Origin: CmP2 sp052084925
GTDB taxonomy: Bacteria > Actinomycetota > Actinomycetes > Actinomycetales > Micrococcaceae
NCBI GenBank assembly: GCA_052084925.1
Contig: JBQDEV010000003.1
Location: 62,001 to 126,000 of the forward strand
Length of the DNA stretch: 64,000 nucleotides
Direction of reading: 5' to 3'
Positions 16,773-24,778 of the stretch are shown piece after piece (position 1 is the first letter of the stretch; every line of letters starts with the position of its first letter). Under the pieces are notes generated by a model that ran no database searches, was not told where the DNA came from, and saw nothing but the letters and a program-made list of their open reading frames with translations. The position numbers and the translations under genes are program-made.

Positions 16773-17198
16773 ATGTCGTCGATGATCGGCAAGAACCTGA
16801 TGGAACCCGAACCGACCCTGCTGCCTGAGGAGCCCGAGGTGCTGGCTCAGATCGAGGCGGGGGATCTGCCCGAGGACATCGTGCCGAAGCACCCGACGTC
16901 GTCGCTGGCCTGGGCACTGCTCGCCGAGGATGCCTGGGACGAGGGGCGCACCCTGGACTCTTACGCCTACGCGCGAGTGGGCTACCATCGCGGTCTGGAC
17001 GCCCTGCGTGGGGCGGGATGGCGCGGTGCCGGACCGGTGCCGTTCTCGCACGAGCCCAATCAGGGCTTCCTGCGCGCCCTCTACGCGCTGGGTCGCGCCG
17101 CGGCGGCGATCGGTGAGTCCGAGGAAGTCCAGCGCATCACCACCTTCCTCAACGACTCCGACCCGAGCGCGGGCGCTGCCATCGAGGGGCGTCACTAA
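16773..17198 (+). CDS. DUF3151 family protein
   Basis: A 141-residue actinobacterial protein of unknown function. The family signature is visible in PKHPTSSLAWALLAEDAW (about 47-64), YAYARVGYHRGLDALRGAGW and PVPFSHEPNQGFLRALYALGRAA. The helical layout recalls TPR-like repeats. DUF3151 genes commonly neighbour fba and purA in actinobacteria; here it sits alone between two inserted blocks, about 15 kb from fba and 16 kb from purA. AGGAG precedes the ATG at 16773. Confidence 0.93.
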   Translation: MSSMIGKNLMEPEPTLLPEEPEVLAQIEAGDLPEDIVPKHPTSSLAWALLAEDAWDEGRTLDSYAYARVGYHRGLDALRGAGWRGAGPVPFSHEPNQGFLRALYALGRAAAAIGESEEVQRITTFLNDSDPSAGAAIEGRH

Positions 17199-17208
17199 CT
17201 CACTGGCG

Positions 17209-17242
17209 AGTGACTCGCGTCACTGTTGTTGATAAAGTCAAC
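17209..17242. promoter_or_regulatory. Two palindromes at the MFS gene start (candidate operators)
   Basis: AGTGAC-TCGC-GTCACT (17209-17224) is a perfect 6-bp inverted repeat that also contains the CRP core GTGA-N6-TCAC. GTTGA-TAAAG-TCAAC (17228-17242) is a second perfect 5-bp inverted repeat ending two bases before the ATG at 17245. The second site would overlap any ribosome site, so the mRNA may be leaderless or the repressor may act at the transcription start. Confidence 0.45.
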
Positions 17243-17244
17243 GA

Positions 17245-18465
17245 ATGGTGACTCGGGAAGAGGGCGCTGACGGCGCGGGGGCCCGCCTGTTCGGCCGCAG
17301 CTATCTGCTGGCCAACGGCGTGCAGCTGGGGATCTCCGTCGTCTTCATCTCCCTGATGACGTACATGGCGCTCTACGCAGTGCGCCTGTTCGCGGTCTCC
17401 GAGACCGCCGCCGGCTTCGCCGCCAGCTCCTTCATTCTGGGTGCGGCCGTGGTGCGCCTCGCGCTCGGCAAGTTCATCGACCTCATCGGGCGACGGCGGA
17501 TGCTGCTGATCGCCCTGGTGGTCTTCCTCGGCTGCTGCCTGCTCTACCCCGTGGCGCTGAGCTACCCGGCCCTGCTCGGGGTGCGGCTGCTGCACGGTGC
17601 GGCGTTCGGCACCGCCTCCACCGCCATCACCGCGGTGGCCATCGCGCTCATTCCGCCCGCCCGCCGCAGCGAGGGGCTGGGCTACTTCGGACTCTCCGCC
17701 ACCATCGCCACCGCCGTCGGACCGTTAGTGGCCGTGCCGATGAGCCTGTATCTGGACCCGGTGTGGATGTTCGCCTTCGTAGCCGGCATCGCGGCGCTCA
17801 CCCTGGTGTGCCTGCTGCTGATGCGGGTTCCCGAACGGGCCGTCACTGCAGCGGAGCGCGCCAGCGTGTGGCGGATCCGCGCCCGGGACCTCATCGACCC
17901 GCAGGCCCTGCCCGTCAGCCTGGTGGTGCTGCTGTGCTCGGGTGGGTACTCGATGATCATGACCTACCTGACCCCGTTCCTGGTGCTGCAGGATCAGGCG
18001 CTGGCGGCCACCGTCTTCTTCGTGCTGTTCGCCGTGACCATGATGCTGGTGCGCTTGGTGGCCGGTCGGCTACAGGATACCCGCGGCGACAATGCGGTGA
18101 TCCCCGTGACCATTCTGTCTTTCGCCGCCGCGCTCGTGCTGCTGGCTCTATCGCAGCAGTGGTGGGCGGTGGTGGTCTCGGCCGTGCTGGCCGGGATCGG
18201 CTTCGGCGGTCTGCTGCCCTGCCTGCAGGTGGTCGGGGTGAACCGGGTGACCGGTGACCGCGTGGCCATCGCCACCTCCACGCACTACCTGATGCTCGAC
18301 GGCGGTATCGCCATCGGTCCCGTGGTGCTCGGCCCCCTGATCGTGCTCACCGGATATCCCGGACTGTTCCTGGCCGGCGCGGTGCTCGCCGTGCTGGGAG
18401 TCGTCGTCTACTGGTGGGTGCACGGGCGGCACACAGCTACGCCCCGACCGGTGGCCGGGGCGTAG
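17245..18465 (+). CDS. MFS transporter
   Basis: A 406-residue major facilitator with twelve predicted helices. The loop 2-3 signature reads LALGKFIDLIGRRRMLL (about 73-89) and its equivalent in the second half is LVAGRLQDTRGDNAVI (about 271-286). The sequence resembles the drug/metabolite efflux and YfcJ/YhhS-like groups, but substrate prediction is not possible. The start at ATG 17245 follows two palindromes instead of a clear Shine-Dalgarno. It is a single gene between DUF3151 and convergent secreted-protein genes. Confidence 0.88.
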   Translation: MVTREEGADGAGARLFGRSYLLANGVQLGISVVFISLMTYMALYAVRLFAVSETAAGFAASSFILGAAVVRLALGKFIDLIGRRRMLLIALVVFLGCCLLYPVALSYPALLGVRLLHGAAFGTASTAITAVAIALIPPARRSEGLGYFGLSATIATAVGPLVAVPMSLYLDPVWMFAFVAGIAALTLVCLLLMRVPERAVTAAERASVWRIRARDLIDPQALPVSLVVLLCSGGYSMIMTYLTPFLVLQDQALAATVFFVLFAVTMMLVRLVAGRLQDTRGDNAVIPVTILSFAAALVLLALSQQWWAVVVSAVLAGIGFGGLLPCLQVVGVNRVTGDRVAIATSTHYLMLDGGIAIGPVVLGPLIVLTGYPGLFLAGAVLAVLGVVVYWWVHGRHTATPRPVAGA

Positions 18466-18502
18466 CGTGGAGTGACCATCGCGAGACGGTCAGTGCGGGT
18501 GG

Positions 18503-19318
18503 TTAGGAGTCGGCGCGATCCTCATCGGCCGGCAGGTTGTCCCAGTTCGGGCCCCACACGGCGTGCGAATCCGACTGGAGCACCGCCAGGCGCTCGGAGT
18601 GCTCACCGGAAGAGATCTCGTCGGCCAGCTCGAGATCCTCAAAAGGAACCGAATCGGCGTTGAAGGCACCGGCCTTCACGACGACGGCGACGTCGGGGCC
18701 GTTCTGACCCTTATTCTCCGGGTAGGCGATCGAGGCGGTGAACGGCACATCCGGGAACGTGTCCGCGGTCTGGGTCACCGTCGTGACGCCGTCCTTGTCT
18801 ACCGTGGTGAACTCGGGGTTGCCTCGCTCCTGAGGCGACGGGGTGAAGTACCCCTCCGGATCAGCCTTGAGCTGCTTCACCTCTTCGGTGTCGGCGATGT
18901 ACTCGACACTGACGGTGGCACCGCCCACTGGGCCGCCCTTCGACTCCTCGGCGTTGAAGATGCACTCCACGCCGGAGTTCGCCTGGTTCTCGTTGTCCGA
19001 GGCGCTCACCTCGCGGGAGACACTGGTGGGCCCCTCGGGCATGTGCTCGGCCACCAGGCCCAGATCGCGATGATCGAGGATGGCGTCGGCACAGGACTGA
19101 GCGGCCTCCGGGTCGGAGCTATTTTGAGCGGCCTCGATGGCAGCATCGGCCCATTCCTGGGTGACGATCGGATCATCAGCCGCCGAGGCCGCACCCATGC
19201 TGGTGAACGCCAGTGCACCGGCGCCGAGCAGGCCGAGAGCGGCACGGCCCAGGCGAGGGCGGCGCGAAGCCGGGGTGGTCTGCGTGGTGTTCGTGGTCGT
19301 CATCTGAATGTCGGTCAT
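18503..19318 (-). CDS. Secreted protein, paralogue A of a tandem pair
   Basis: A 271-residue exported protein of unknown function. The signal peptide begins with a basic stretch (SRRPRLGRAALG) and a hydrophobic core ending in MGAASA, cleaved near residue 47. The mature part is acidic and contains two cysteines, in QSCADAI and VECIFNA. It contains the conserved block LVAEHMPEGPTSVSREVS and ends with VWGPNWDNLPADE. AAGGATG upstream supports the start at 19318. The next gene upstream on the same strand is a paralogue with nearly the same signal peptide and the same landmarks, so the pair arose by tandem duplication. Confidence 0.82.
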   Translation of the reverse strand: MTDIQMTTTNTTQTTPASRRPRLGRAALGLLGAGALAFTSMGAASAADDPIVTQEWADAAIEAAQNSSDPEAAQSCADAILDHRDLGLVAEHMPEGPTSVSREVSASDNENQANSGVECIFNAEESKGGPVGGATVSVEYIADTEEVKQLKADPEGYFTPSPQERGNPEFTTVDKDGVTTVTQTADTFPDVPFTASIAYPENKGQNGPDVAVVVKAGAFNADSVPFEDLELADEISSGEHSERLAVLQSDSHAVWGPNWDNLPADEDRADS

Positions 19319-19398
19319 GGATGATCATCCTTTCCGTTTCTGTTGACCGTGAACGGAGTGCTCGACCGTCGGGGACCAGCACAAGATTTCCGTGGGGA

Positions 19399-20220
19399 TT
19401 ACTCGCCGGCGGGGATCTCGTCCCAGACCGGTCCCCACACGTCATGGGTGTCGGTGTAGTGCTCTGCCAGATCGCGCGATGGTTCGCCGGAAACGATCTG
19501 CTCGTGGATATCCAGTTCCTCGAGCGGGACCTCGTTGGTGTTGGCGCCGGCTGCCTTGACGATCACGGCAGCCTCTTCGTCGTCCTCGGGGAAGCCGATG
19601 GAGGCGGTGAACGGCATGGCGGGGAACTCGTGAGACCGCTGGGTCACCGTGGTGATTCCATCGTGGCTCTCGGTGGTGTAGTCCGGATTGATCTCGCGGC
19701 CCTCCTCAAGGGTGAACCACTCTTCCGGGTCGTCGCGAAGTTGAGCGACGTCCTGGGCGTTGGTCACATACTGGATGTCGACGACGGCGCTGCCCTGGGG
19801 GCCGCCGACTTCCTCATGTGCGGAGAAGGTGCACTTCAGACCGTCATTGACCTCTTTGGCGTCGTCGGCAGGGGTGACCTCACGGGTGACGCTCGTGGGT
19901 CCTTCGGGCATGTGCTCGGCGACGGCGCTCAGGGACTCGTCGCTGATCAGATTGCCGACGCAGGACGTGGCCCACTCGGGGTTCGGGCTCTCGGCGGCCG
20001 CCGCGAGGGCGGTCTCCTTCCACTCAGCGGAGACGGGTTCCTGTCCGTCGCCGCTCTGGTCGGCGTCGGCCGTGTCGGTGGATGCTGAGGCCGCGCCCAT
20101 GCTGGTGAACGCCAAGGCACCGGCACCAAGAAGGCCGAAGGCGGCCCGTGCCAGGCGGGGCCGACGGGAGGCCGGGGTGGTCAGGGTGGATTCTGGTGTC
20201 GTGGTCAGTGTCTCGGTCAT
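19399..20220 (-). CDS. Secreted protein, paralogue B of a tandem pair
   Basis: A 273-residue exported protein, the second member of the duplicated pair. Its signal peptide (SRRPRLARAAFG, core GLLGAGALAFTSMGAASA) is almost identical to that of paralogue A. Shared mature-part landmarks are AEHMPEGPTSVTREVTP, two cysteines (ATSCVGNL, LKCTFSA), a GGPQG/GGPVG loop, TASIGFPE and the ending VWGPVWDEIP. The rest has diverged strongly. GAGAGG precedes the start at 20220. A disulfide-bonded envelope or extracellular role is likely; no enzymatic motif is visible. Confidence 0.82.
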   Translation of the reverse strand: MTETLTTTPESTLTTPASRRPRLARAAFGLLGAGALAFTSMGAASASTDTADADQSGDGQEPVSAEWKETALAAAAESPNPEWATSCVGNLISDESLSAVAEHMPEGPTSVTREVTPADDAKEVNDGLKCTFSAHEEVGGPQGSAVVDIQYVTNAQDVAQLRDDPEEWFTLEEGREINPDYTTESHDGITTVTQRSHEFPAMPFTASIGFPEDDEEAAVIVKAAGANTNEVPLEELDIHEQIVSGEPSRDLAEHYTDTHDVWGPVWDEIPAGE

Positions 20221-20436
20221 GGAAGCTCATCCTCTCCGATAGCTGTCGACTGTGGTTGTCCTATCCTGTTTCCTCGGATCGATGGCCTGAGGTTCTCGAT
20301 CCGCTCAGCAATCTACGGATCCCGCTTCGGACCTTCAAGGGTGCCCCGGTTACGTTCCGGTCACAGATCGGTAACCCGCTGCTGACCTGGGGAAACGTGA
20401 TAATTCGCTTCGGTGGAGATCTCAGAGGATGCCCAG

Positions 20437-20466
20437 GAACACCGGCCGAAAATTCGGCCGGTGTTC
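20437..20466. terminator. Hairpin after muconate-cycloisomerase-like gene
   Basis: A 14-bp perfect inverted repeat (GAACACCGGCCGAA and its complement, arms 20437-20450 and 20453-20466) lies 30 bp beyond the stop of the minus-strand gene ending at 20496. There is no T run, which is common for actinobacterial terminators. It also separates that gene from the start region of paralogue B. Confidence 0.6.
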
Positions 20467-20495
20467 AGGTGGCGCGCTGAGTCTTCAGCTGCCGT

Positions 20496-21599
20496 TCAGC
20501 GGTCGGAGCGGTACCGTTCGAGCTTCTCCTCGTCGATCACCGCACCCACGCCCGGAATATCGCGGACCGCGATGCGCCCGTCGCGGATCTCGATGGGGTC
20601 GGCCAGCAGATCGTCCGCCATATCGAGGAAGTTGGACAGCTCGCCGGCCCGCGCCGCGGTGGCCCGGTGGGCGGCACCGAACGCGACCGTGGCCAGCGAA
20701 CCCACCTGGGTGTCGATCTGGTTGCCCATGGTGACGCCCACGCCCAGCCCGGTGCACAGCCCCAGAATCTCGGTCGCCTCGGTGAACCCAGAACGGGCGG
20801 TCTTGATGCAAATCGCGTTGCAACCGCCGGAGAGTAGCTCGCGGGAGGCATCTCCCGCGGTGGGTACAGATTCATCGCCGACCACTGGAATCGGCGAGTG
20901 CTCGACCAGGCGGTGGCGGCTCATCGCCTCCTTCGCATCGCATGGCTCTTCCAGCAGGCTCAGCCCCAGCCCCTCGGTCTGGCGCAGCACTTCCATGGCT
21001 TCGTTGGCGGTCCAGCCGCGGTTGGCGTCGAGGTAGAGTTCGACGTCGTCGCCCAGCCCCTCGCGCAGCACGTGAATGGCTTCGATATCGAGCTTCAGCG
21101 GGCGTCGGCCGACCTTCAGCTTGAAGGTGGTGATGCCGTAGTCCTCCCCGAACCGGAGGGCCTCATCGAGCAGTTCCTGAGCCGGCTTGAACCCGAGCAT
21201 GTGAGAGACCCGCAGCGAATCCGTCCAGCCGCCGAGCAACTGGTGCACGGGGGTGCCGAACGACTTACCGGCGATGTCCCACAGGGCAATGTCTACCGCG
21301 CCCTTGGCCACCTGATTGTGGATGGTGCGGTGCATGATGGCATGCACCTTCTCCCGATCCAGCGGATCCAGCCCGATCATCGGCGGTGCGAAGAGCTCCT
21401 CGACGACGTTCTTGATCGAGGTCTGCGTCTCCCCGTAGGTGTAGGGCCGCGGTGGGGCGTCGGCCACGCCGGTGATGCCCGCATCCGTGTGGATCTTCAC
21501 CAGGATGTGGTCCGCCGTGTGCACCTCGCCCGAGGCGAACTTCAGCGGGTGCGTGTAGGGAATCGCATAGGGGATGGCCTCGACGGCGGTGATCTTCAT
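20496..21599 (-). CDS. Muconate cycloisomerase-like enzyme (enolase superfamily, MLE subgroup)
   Basis: A 367-residue enolase-superfamily enzyme. The N-terminal capping domain (1-125) is followed by a barrel with the MLE-type residues: KLKVG (K-x-K base at about 162-164), LDANRGW (first metal Asp), LLEEPCD (Glu), VGDESV (Asp) and CIKTARSG (the opposite-face Lys). This set fits muconate or chloromuconate cycloisomerase as well as dipeptide epimerase or o-succinylbenzoate synthase. A LysR regulator overlapping by four bases and a muconolactone isomerase gene about 8.5 kb away favour a muconate-lactonising role. The sequence is not close to the classical CatB that I remember, so the substrate is uncertain. 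Confidence 0.72.
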   Translation of the reverse strand: MKITAVEAIPYAIPYTHPLKFASGEVHTADHILVKIHTDAGITGVADAPPRPYTYGETQTSIKNVVEELFAPPMIGLDPLDREKVHAIMHRTIHNQVAKGAVDIALWDIAGKSFGTPVHQLLGGWTDSLRVSHMLGFKPAQELLDEALRFGEDYGITTFKLKVGRRPLKLDIEAIHVLREGLGDDVELYLDANRGWTANEAMEVLRQTEGLGLSLLEEPCDAKEAMSRHRLVEHSPIPVVGDESVPTAGDASRELLSGGCNAICIKTARSGFTEATEILGLCTGLGVGVTMGNQIDTQVGSLATVAFGAAHRATAARAGELSNFLDMADDLLADPIEIRDGRIAVRDIPGVGAVIDEEKLERYRSDR

Positions 21600-22531
21600 G
21601 GTGTCTCCGAGGTGGGGTGAGCGGGTGGGATGGAACGGTCGTGGTCGTGGAGGTTCTCCGAGGCCTCGCGGGCCAATCGCAGGAAAGACTGCAGCAGTGG
21701 GGAGGTGGTGCCGGTCTTCCAGGCGGTACCGAGCCCGAGCGTGACGTCCTCGCTCAGCGGGCGCAGCGCGATGGAGGAATGCAGGGGCAGGGAAGCGCTT
21801 CCGGGGACGAAAGCGACGCCCAGTCCGGCGCTGACGAGCGCAATGAGGGTGGAGGTCTCCGTGGCTTCCTGGACGATGCGCAGCCGGAATCCGGCCTGGC
21901 GGCTCAGCTCGGCAACCACTGAGGAAACGGAGGATCCTTGCGGATAGCTGACGACGTCGTCCTGGGCCAGCTCAGCGATACTCACCGGTGCGGTGGAACC
22001 GGCGAGCCGGTGGTTCAGGGGCAGCACCGCGACCAGCGGGGACTGCTCGAACTCGTCCAGGCTCAACTCGGACGATTGCACCGGCGGTCGAAGTACTGCG
22101 GCGTCAAGGCGGTTGTCCAGCAGTGCCTGCTCCATCTGCGGGGTCAGCATCTCCCCGGAGACCTGCAGCCGCACCAGGGGTAGCTGCTCGCGGGCCAGGC
22201 GCACGATCTCGGGCATCAGCCGATAGGTGGCGGTGCCGGAGAAGCCCACGCGCAGCACGCCCGAGGCACCGCGACCGATCTCGCCCACATCGGCTGCGGC
22301 GGCATCAACATCGGCCAGAATCTGGCGGGCCCGATCCACGAGCAGCACCCCCGCCGCGGTGAGCTCGACCTTGCGGGTGGTGCGTTCGAACAGGGTGGTG
22401 CCCAGCTCGGTCTCCAGTTGCTTGATCTGACTCGACAGGGGCGGCTGGGCCATGTGCAGGCGTTCAGCGGCGCGGCCGAAGTGCTTCTCCTCGGCGACGG
22501 CGAGGAAGTAGCGCAGGTGCCTCAGCTCCAT
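21596..22531 (-). CDS. LysR family regulator (CatR/BenM-like)
   Basis: A 311-residue LysR-type regulator. The N-terminal helix-turn-helix begins MELRHLRYFLAVAEEKHFGRAAERLHMAQPPLSSQIKQLE, the variant common in CatR, BenM and CbnR regulators of aromatic catabolism. The C-terminal effector domain (about 90-300) follows. It overlaps the cycloisomerase start by four bases, so they share a transcript, and it is divergent from an SLC13 transporter across 244 bp. Regulators of this subgroup usually respond to muconate; that is a family-level expectation here. The intergenic region is AT-richer (22650-22715) and should contain its binding sites. Confidence 0.92.
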   Translation of the reverse strand: MELRHLRYFLAVAEEKHFGRAAERLHMAQPPLSSQIKQLETELGTTLFERTTRKVELTAAGVLLVDRARQILADVDAAAADVGEIGRGASGVLRVGFSGTATYRLMPEIVRLAREQLPLVRLQVSGEMLTPQMEQALLDNRLDAAVLRPPVQSSELSLDEFEQSPLVAVLPLNHRLAGSTAPVSIAELAQDDVVSYPQGSSVSSVVAELSRQAGFRLRIVQEATETSTLIALVSAGLGVAFVPGSASLPLHSSIALRPLSEDVTLGLGTAWKTGTTSPLLQSFLRLAREASENLHDHDRSIPPAHPTSETP

Positions 22532-22775
22532 GGGGCTGCCTCCTTCGAACTCGGGTGCTGGGTGGTCGATGACGTCGGTGAGGCCGTCGCGACAACGACC
22601 GACAGGTTCAGCGTATGAGCGTGAAGGGGGCCGTGTGAAAGACCTGTTCTGGCTTGATTCATATCTCTAGCATCTCAAATGCATCGATACATGTACTTCT
22701 AGATCTTGATTCGCGGGCTTAGAGTGAGTCGGGTCACCACCGAGTGGCAGAGATTCATCCCATCAGGAGGGGACC

Positions 22776-24347
22776 ATGACGCAGACCGCCGCAGATCAGG
22801 CGAAGCAGACGCAGAGTGCGGAGGTGCCACCGCAACCGGGACAGTCGGGCCAGCAGTCCGACGCCCTGGACCGTGGCAGCGCGCGCAACTGGTGGCTAGT
22901 GGCGTTGGGGCCGGTGGCGGGTGCAGTTCTCGCCCTCGTGCTGCCGGACACGCTGTCCTTTGAGGGCCGCGCGGTGGCCGGCTGCGCTTTGTGGATGGCA
23001 CTGTGGTGGATCACGGAGGCCGCCCCCATCCCGGTCACCTCCCTGTTGCCGCTGGTGCTGTTCCCGCTCTTCGGGATGGCGCCGTTCTCGGAAATCGCGG
23101 CACCCTACGCCGATACCGTCATCTTCCTGGTCATGGGCGGCGTCATCTTGGGCTTGGCGACGGAGAAGTCCCAGCTGCACATGCGGGTGGCACTGCTAAC
23201 CATCCGACTGGTCGGGACGAAGCCCTCACAGATCGTGTTGGGCCTCATGATCGCCTCGGCCTTCATCTCCATGTGGGTGTCGAATACCGCCACCGCCGTG
23301 ATCATGGTCCCCATCGCCGTGTCGATCCTGAACCTGGTGCGCTCCATCGATAAGAAGGCCGCCGGCACCAAATTCGCCGCGTCCATGCTACTGGGCGTTG
23401 CCTACGGCGTGACCGTCGGTTCCATGGCCACCGTGATCGGGCAGCCGCCCATGGCCCTGATGAAGGGGTACCTGAGCGAGGCCTACGGCTTCGAGATGGG
23501 CTTTGGTACCTGGATGCTAATCGGCGTCCCGTGGGCCGTGGTGATGCTGTTCGTGGTCTGGGTGGTGCTGACGAAGCTGGTGTTCCGTCCCGAGATCGAC
23601 CAGCTACCGGGCGGCGGCGAGCTGATCCGTGACGAACTGGCCAAACTGGGGTCGATGCGCACCCCGGAGCGCCGGGTGGCCTGGATCTTCGCGACCGCCA
23701 TCTTCTTCTGGATCGCTGTCCCCTTCATCGCCGAGATTCCCTGGGTTGCCGAGAATGTCGCCGTGCTGTCGAATATCAACGACTCTCAAGTCGCCATGGC
23801 CGCTGCCGTCGCCTGCTTCCTGGTGCCGGCGGAGCGTCGTCGTGACGACCGCAACGGAACCCCGCTGCTGCAGTGGTCGGCCGCGAAAGAGATTCCCTGG
23901 GGCCTGCTGCTGCTCTTCGGCGGCGGTCTGTCCCTGTCCGCGATGTTCACCGCGACCGGCTTCAGCGAGTGGCTGGGTGAACAGGTCGGCGGCCTCTCCG
24001 CTATGCCGTCTTGGATCATCATCGTGGCCGTGATCGTGGTGAGCCTGATCCTGACCGAATTGACCTCGAACACCGCCACCGCCGCGGCCTTCCTGCCGAT
24101 CTTCGGTGCGGTGGCGATCGGCGTCGGAATTGATCCGCTGTTCATGACCATCGCCGTGACCCTAGCCGTCTGCTCCGCATACATGCTCCCGGTCGCCACC
24201 CCCTCCAACGCGGTGGCCTTCGGTTCGGGCGAGATCACCATCAAGCAGATGGCTCGTGCCGGTCTGTGGTTGAACATCATCTCCCTGGGGCTGATCATGG
24301 TCGTGATGTACACCCTGGTCCCGCTGGTCTTCGGCGTCTCGCTCTAG
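22776..24347 (+). CDS. SLC13/DASS family anion:sodium symporter
   Basis: A 523-residue transporter for di- or tricarboxylates (CitT/SdcS/INDY group) with about eleven to twelve membrane segments. The two SNT motifs that bind Na+ and carboxylate are intact: WVSNTATAVIMVP in the first half and ELTSNTATAAAFLP in the second. The C-terminal MLPVATPSNAVAFGSGE block is also typical. AGGAGGGG precedes the ATG at 22776. Being divergent from a CatR-like regulator and cycloisomerase suggests a dicarboxylate such as muconate or a related ring-cleavage product. A strong terminator follows. Confidence 0.92.
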   Translation: MTQTAADQAKQTQSAEVPPQPGQSGQQSDALDRGSARNWWLVALGPVAGAVLALVLPDTLSFEGRAVAGCALWMALWWITEAAPIPVTSLLPLVLFPLFGMAPFSEIAAPYADTVIFLVMGGVILGLATEKSQLHMRVALLTIRLVGTKPSQIVLGLMIASAFISMWVSNTATAVIMVPIAVSILNLVRSIDKKAAGTKFAASMLLGVAYGVTVGSMATVIGQPPMALMKGYLSEAYGFEMGFGTWMLIGVPWAVVMLFVVWVVLTKLVFRPEIDQLPGGGELIRDELAKLGSMRTPERRVAWIFATAIFFWIAVPFIAEIPWVAENVAVLSNINDSQVAMAAAVACFLVPAERRRDDRNGTPLLQWSAAKEIPWGLLLLFGGGLSLSAMFTATGFSEWLGEQVGGLSAMPSWIIIVAVIVVSLILTELTSNTATAAAFLPIFGAVAIGVGIDPLFMTIAVTLAVCSAYMLPVATPSNAVAFGSGEITIKQMARAGLWLNIISLGLIMVVMYTLVPLVFGVSL

Positions 24348-24368
24348 TTTTTCCGGCATTACCCCAGT

Positions 24369-24421
24369 ACGCACAAGTGCCCTTGCAGCCATTTCAGGTG
24401 CAAGGGCACTTGTGCGTTTTC
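24369..24421. terminator. Strong bidirectional terminator
   Basis: A perfect 19-bp stem (arms 24369-24387 and 24399-24417) with an 11-base loop is followed by TTTTCT. It lies between the SLC13 gene and the convergent YciI-like gene and marks the left edge of the second lower-GC block. Confidence 0.93.
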
Positions 24422-24432
24422 TCGAGCAATGC

Positions 24433-24732
24433 TCAGGCAAGAAAATTCTGTCCATCTAGGTAGGCTTTGCGCCACCGCGTGATGTTCACGGTGCCGAACA
24501 GCCCATGTTGGTAGAAGGGATCGGCCGCGATGAAATTCTCAGCCTCGGTCCTCGTTTCCACATCGATGAGATAGACGCCCCCGGACGCGCGCTCGCCTGC
24601 ATCGTCGAGTTTCGCTCCGCAAGCAAGCAGCATGTGCGCATTTTCTGAAAGGAAATCAAGATGCTCTTGGTACACCTGCTGACGCACGTACGCTCTGTCC
24701 GGTGCGTCGAAGGTCTCGATGAAGTATGTCAC
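24433..24732 (-). CDS. YciI-like protein
   Basis: A 99-residue ferredoxin-like (dimeric alpha-beta barrel) protein of the YciI family. The family pattern is visible: HLDFLSENAHMLLACGAK, SGGVYLIDVETRTEAENFIAADPFYQHGLF. The D-P-F segment and the earlier His are the usual pocket residues. Members include muconolactone-isomerase-like and dehydrochlorinase-type enzymes, so a small role in the catabolic cluster is plausible. It lies 46 bp after the AtoE gene on the same strand and is probably the last gene of that operon. Confidence 0.85.
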   Translation of the reverse strand: MTYFIETFDAPDRAYVRQQVYQEHLDFLSENAHMLLACGAKLDDAGERASGGVYLIDVETRTEAENFIAADPFYQHGLFGTVNITRWRKAYLDGQNFLA

Positions 24733-24778
24733 TGTGGTAGCCCTCCGATTGATGGTGTGATCGAATTCGACGGCGATG

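Noticed and set aside
22723..22738. CRP-like site AGTGA-GTCGGG-TCACC before the SLC13 gene
   Set aside because: Two mismatches to the consensus; too weak to list beside the other sites.
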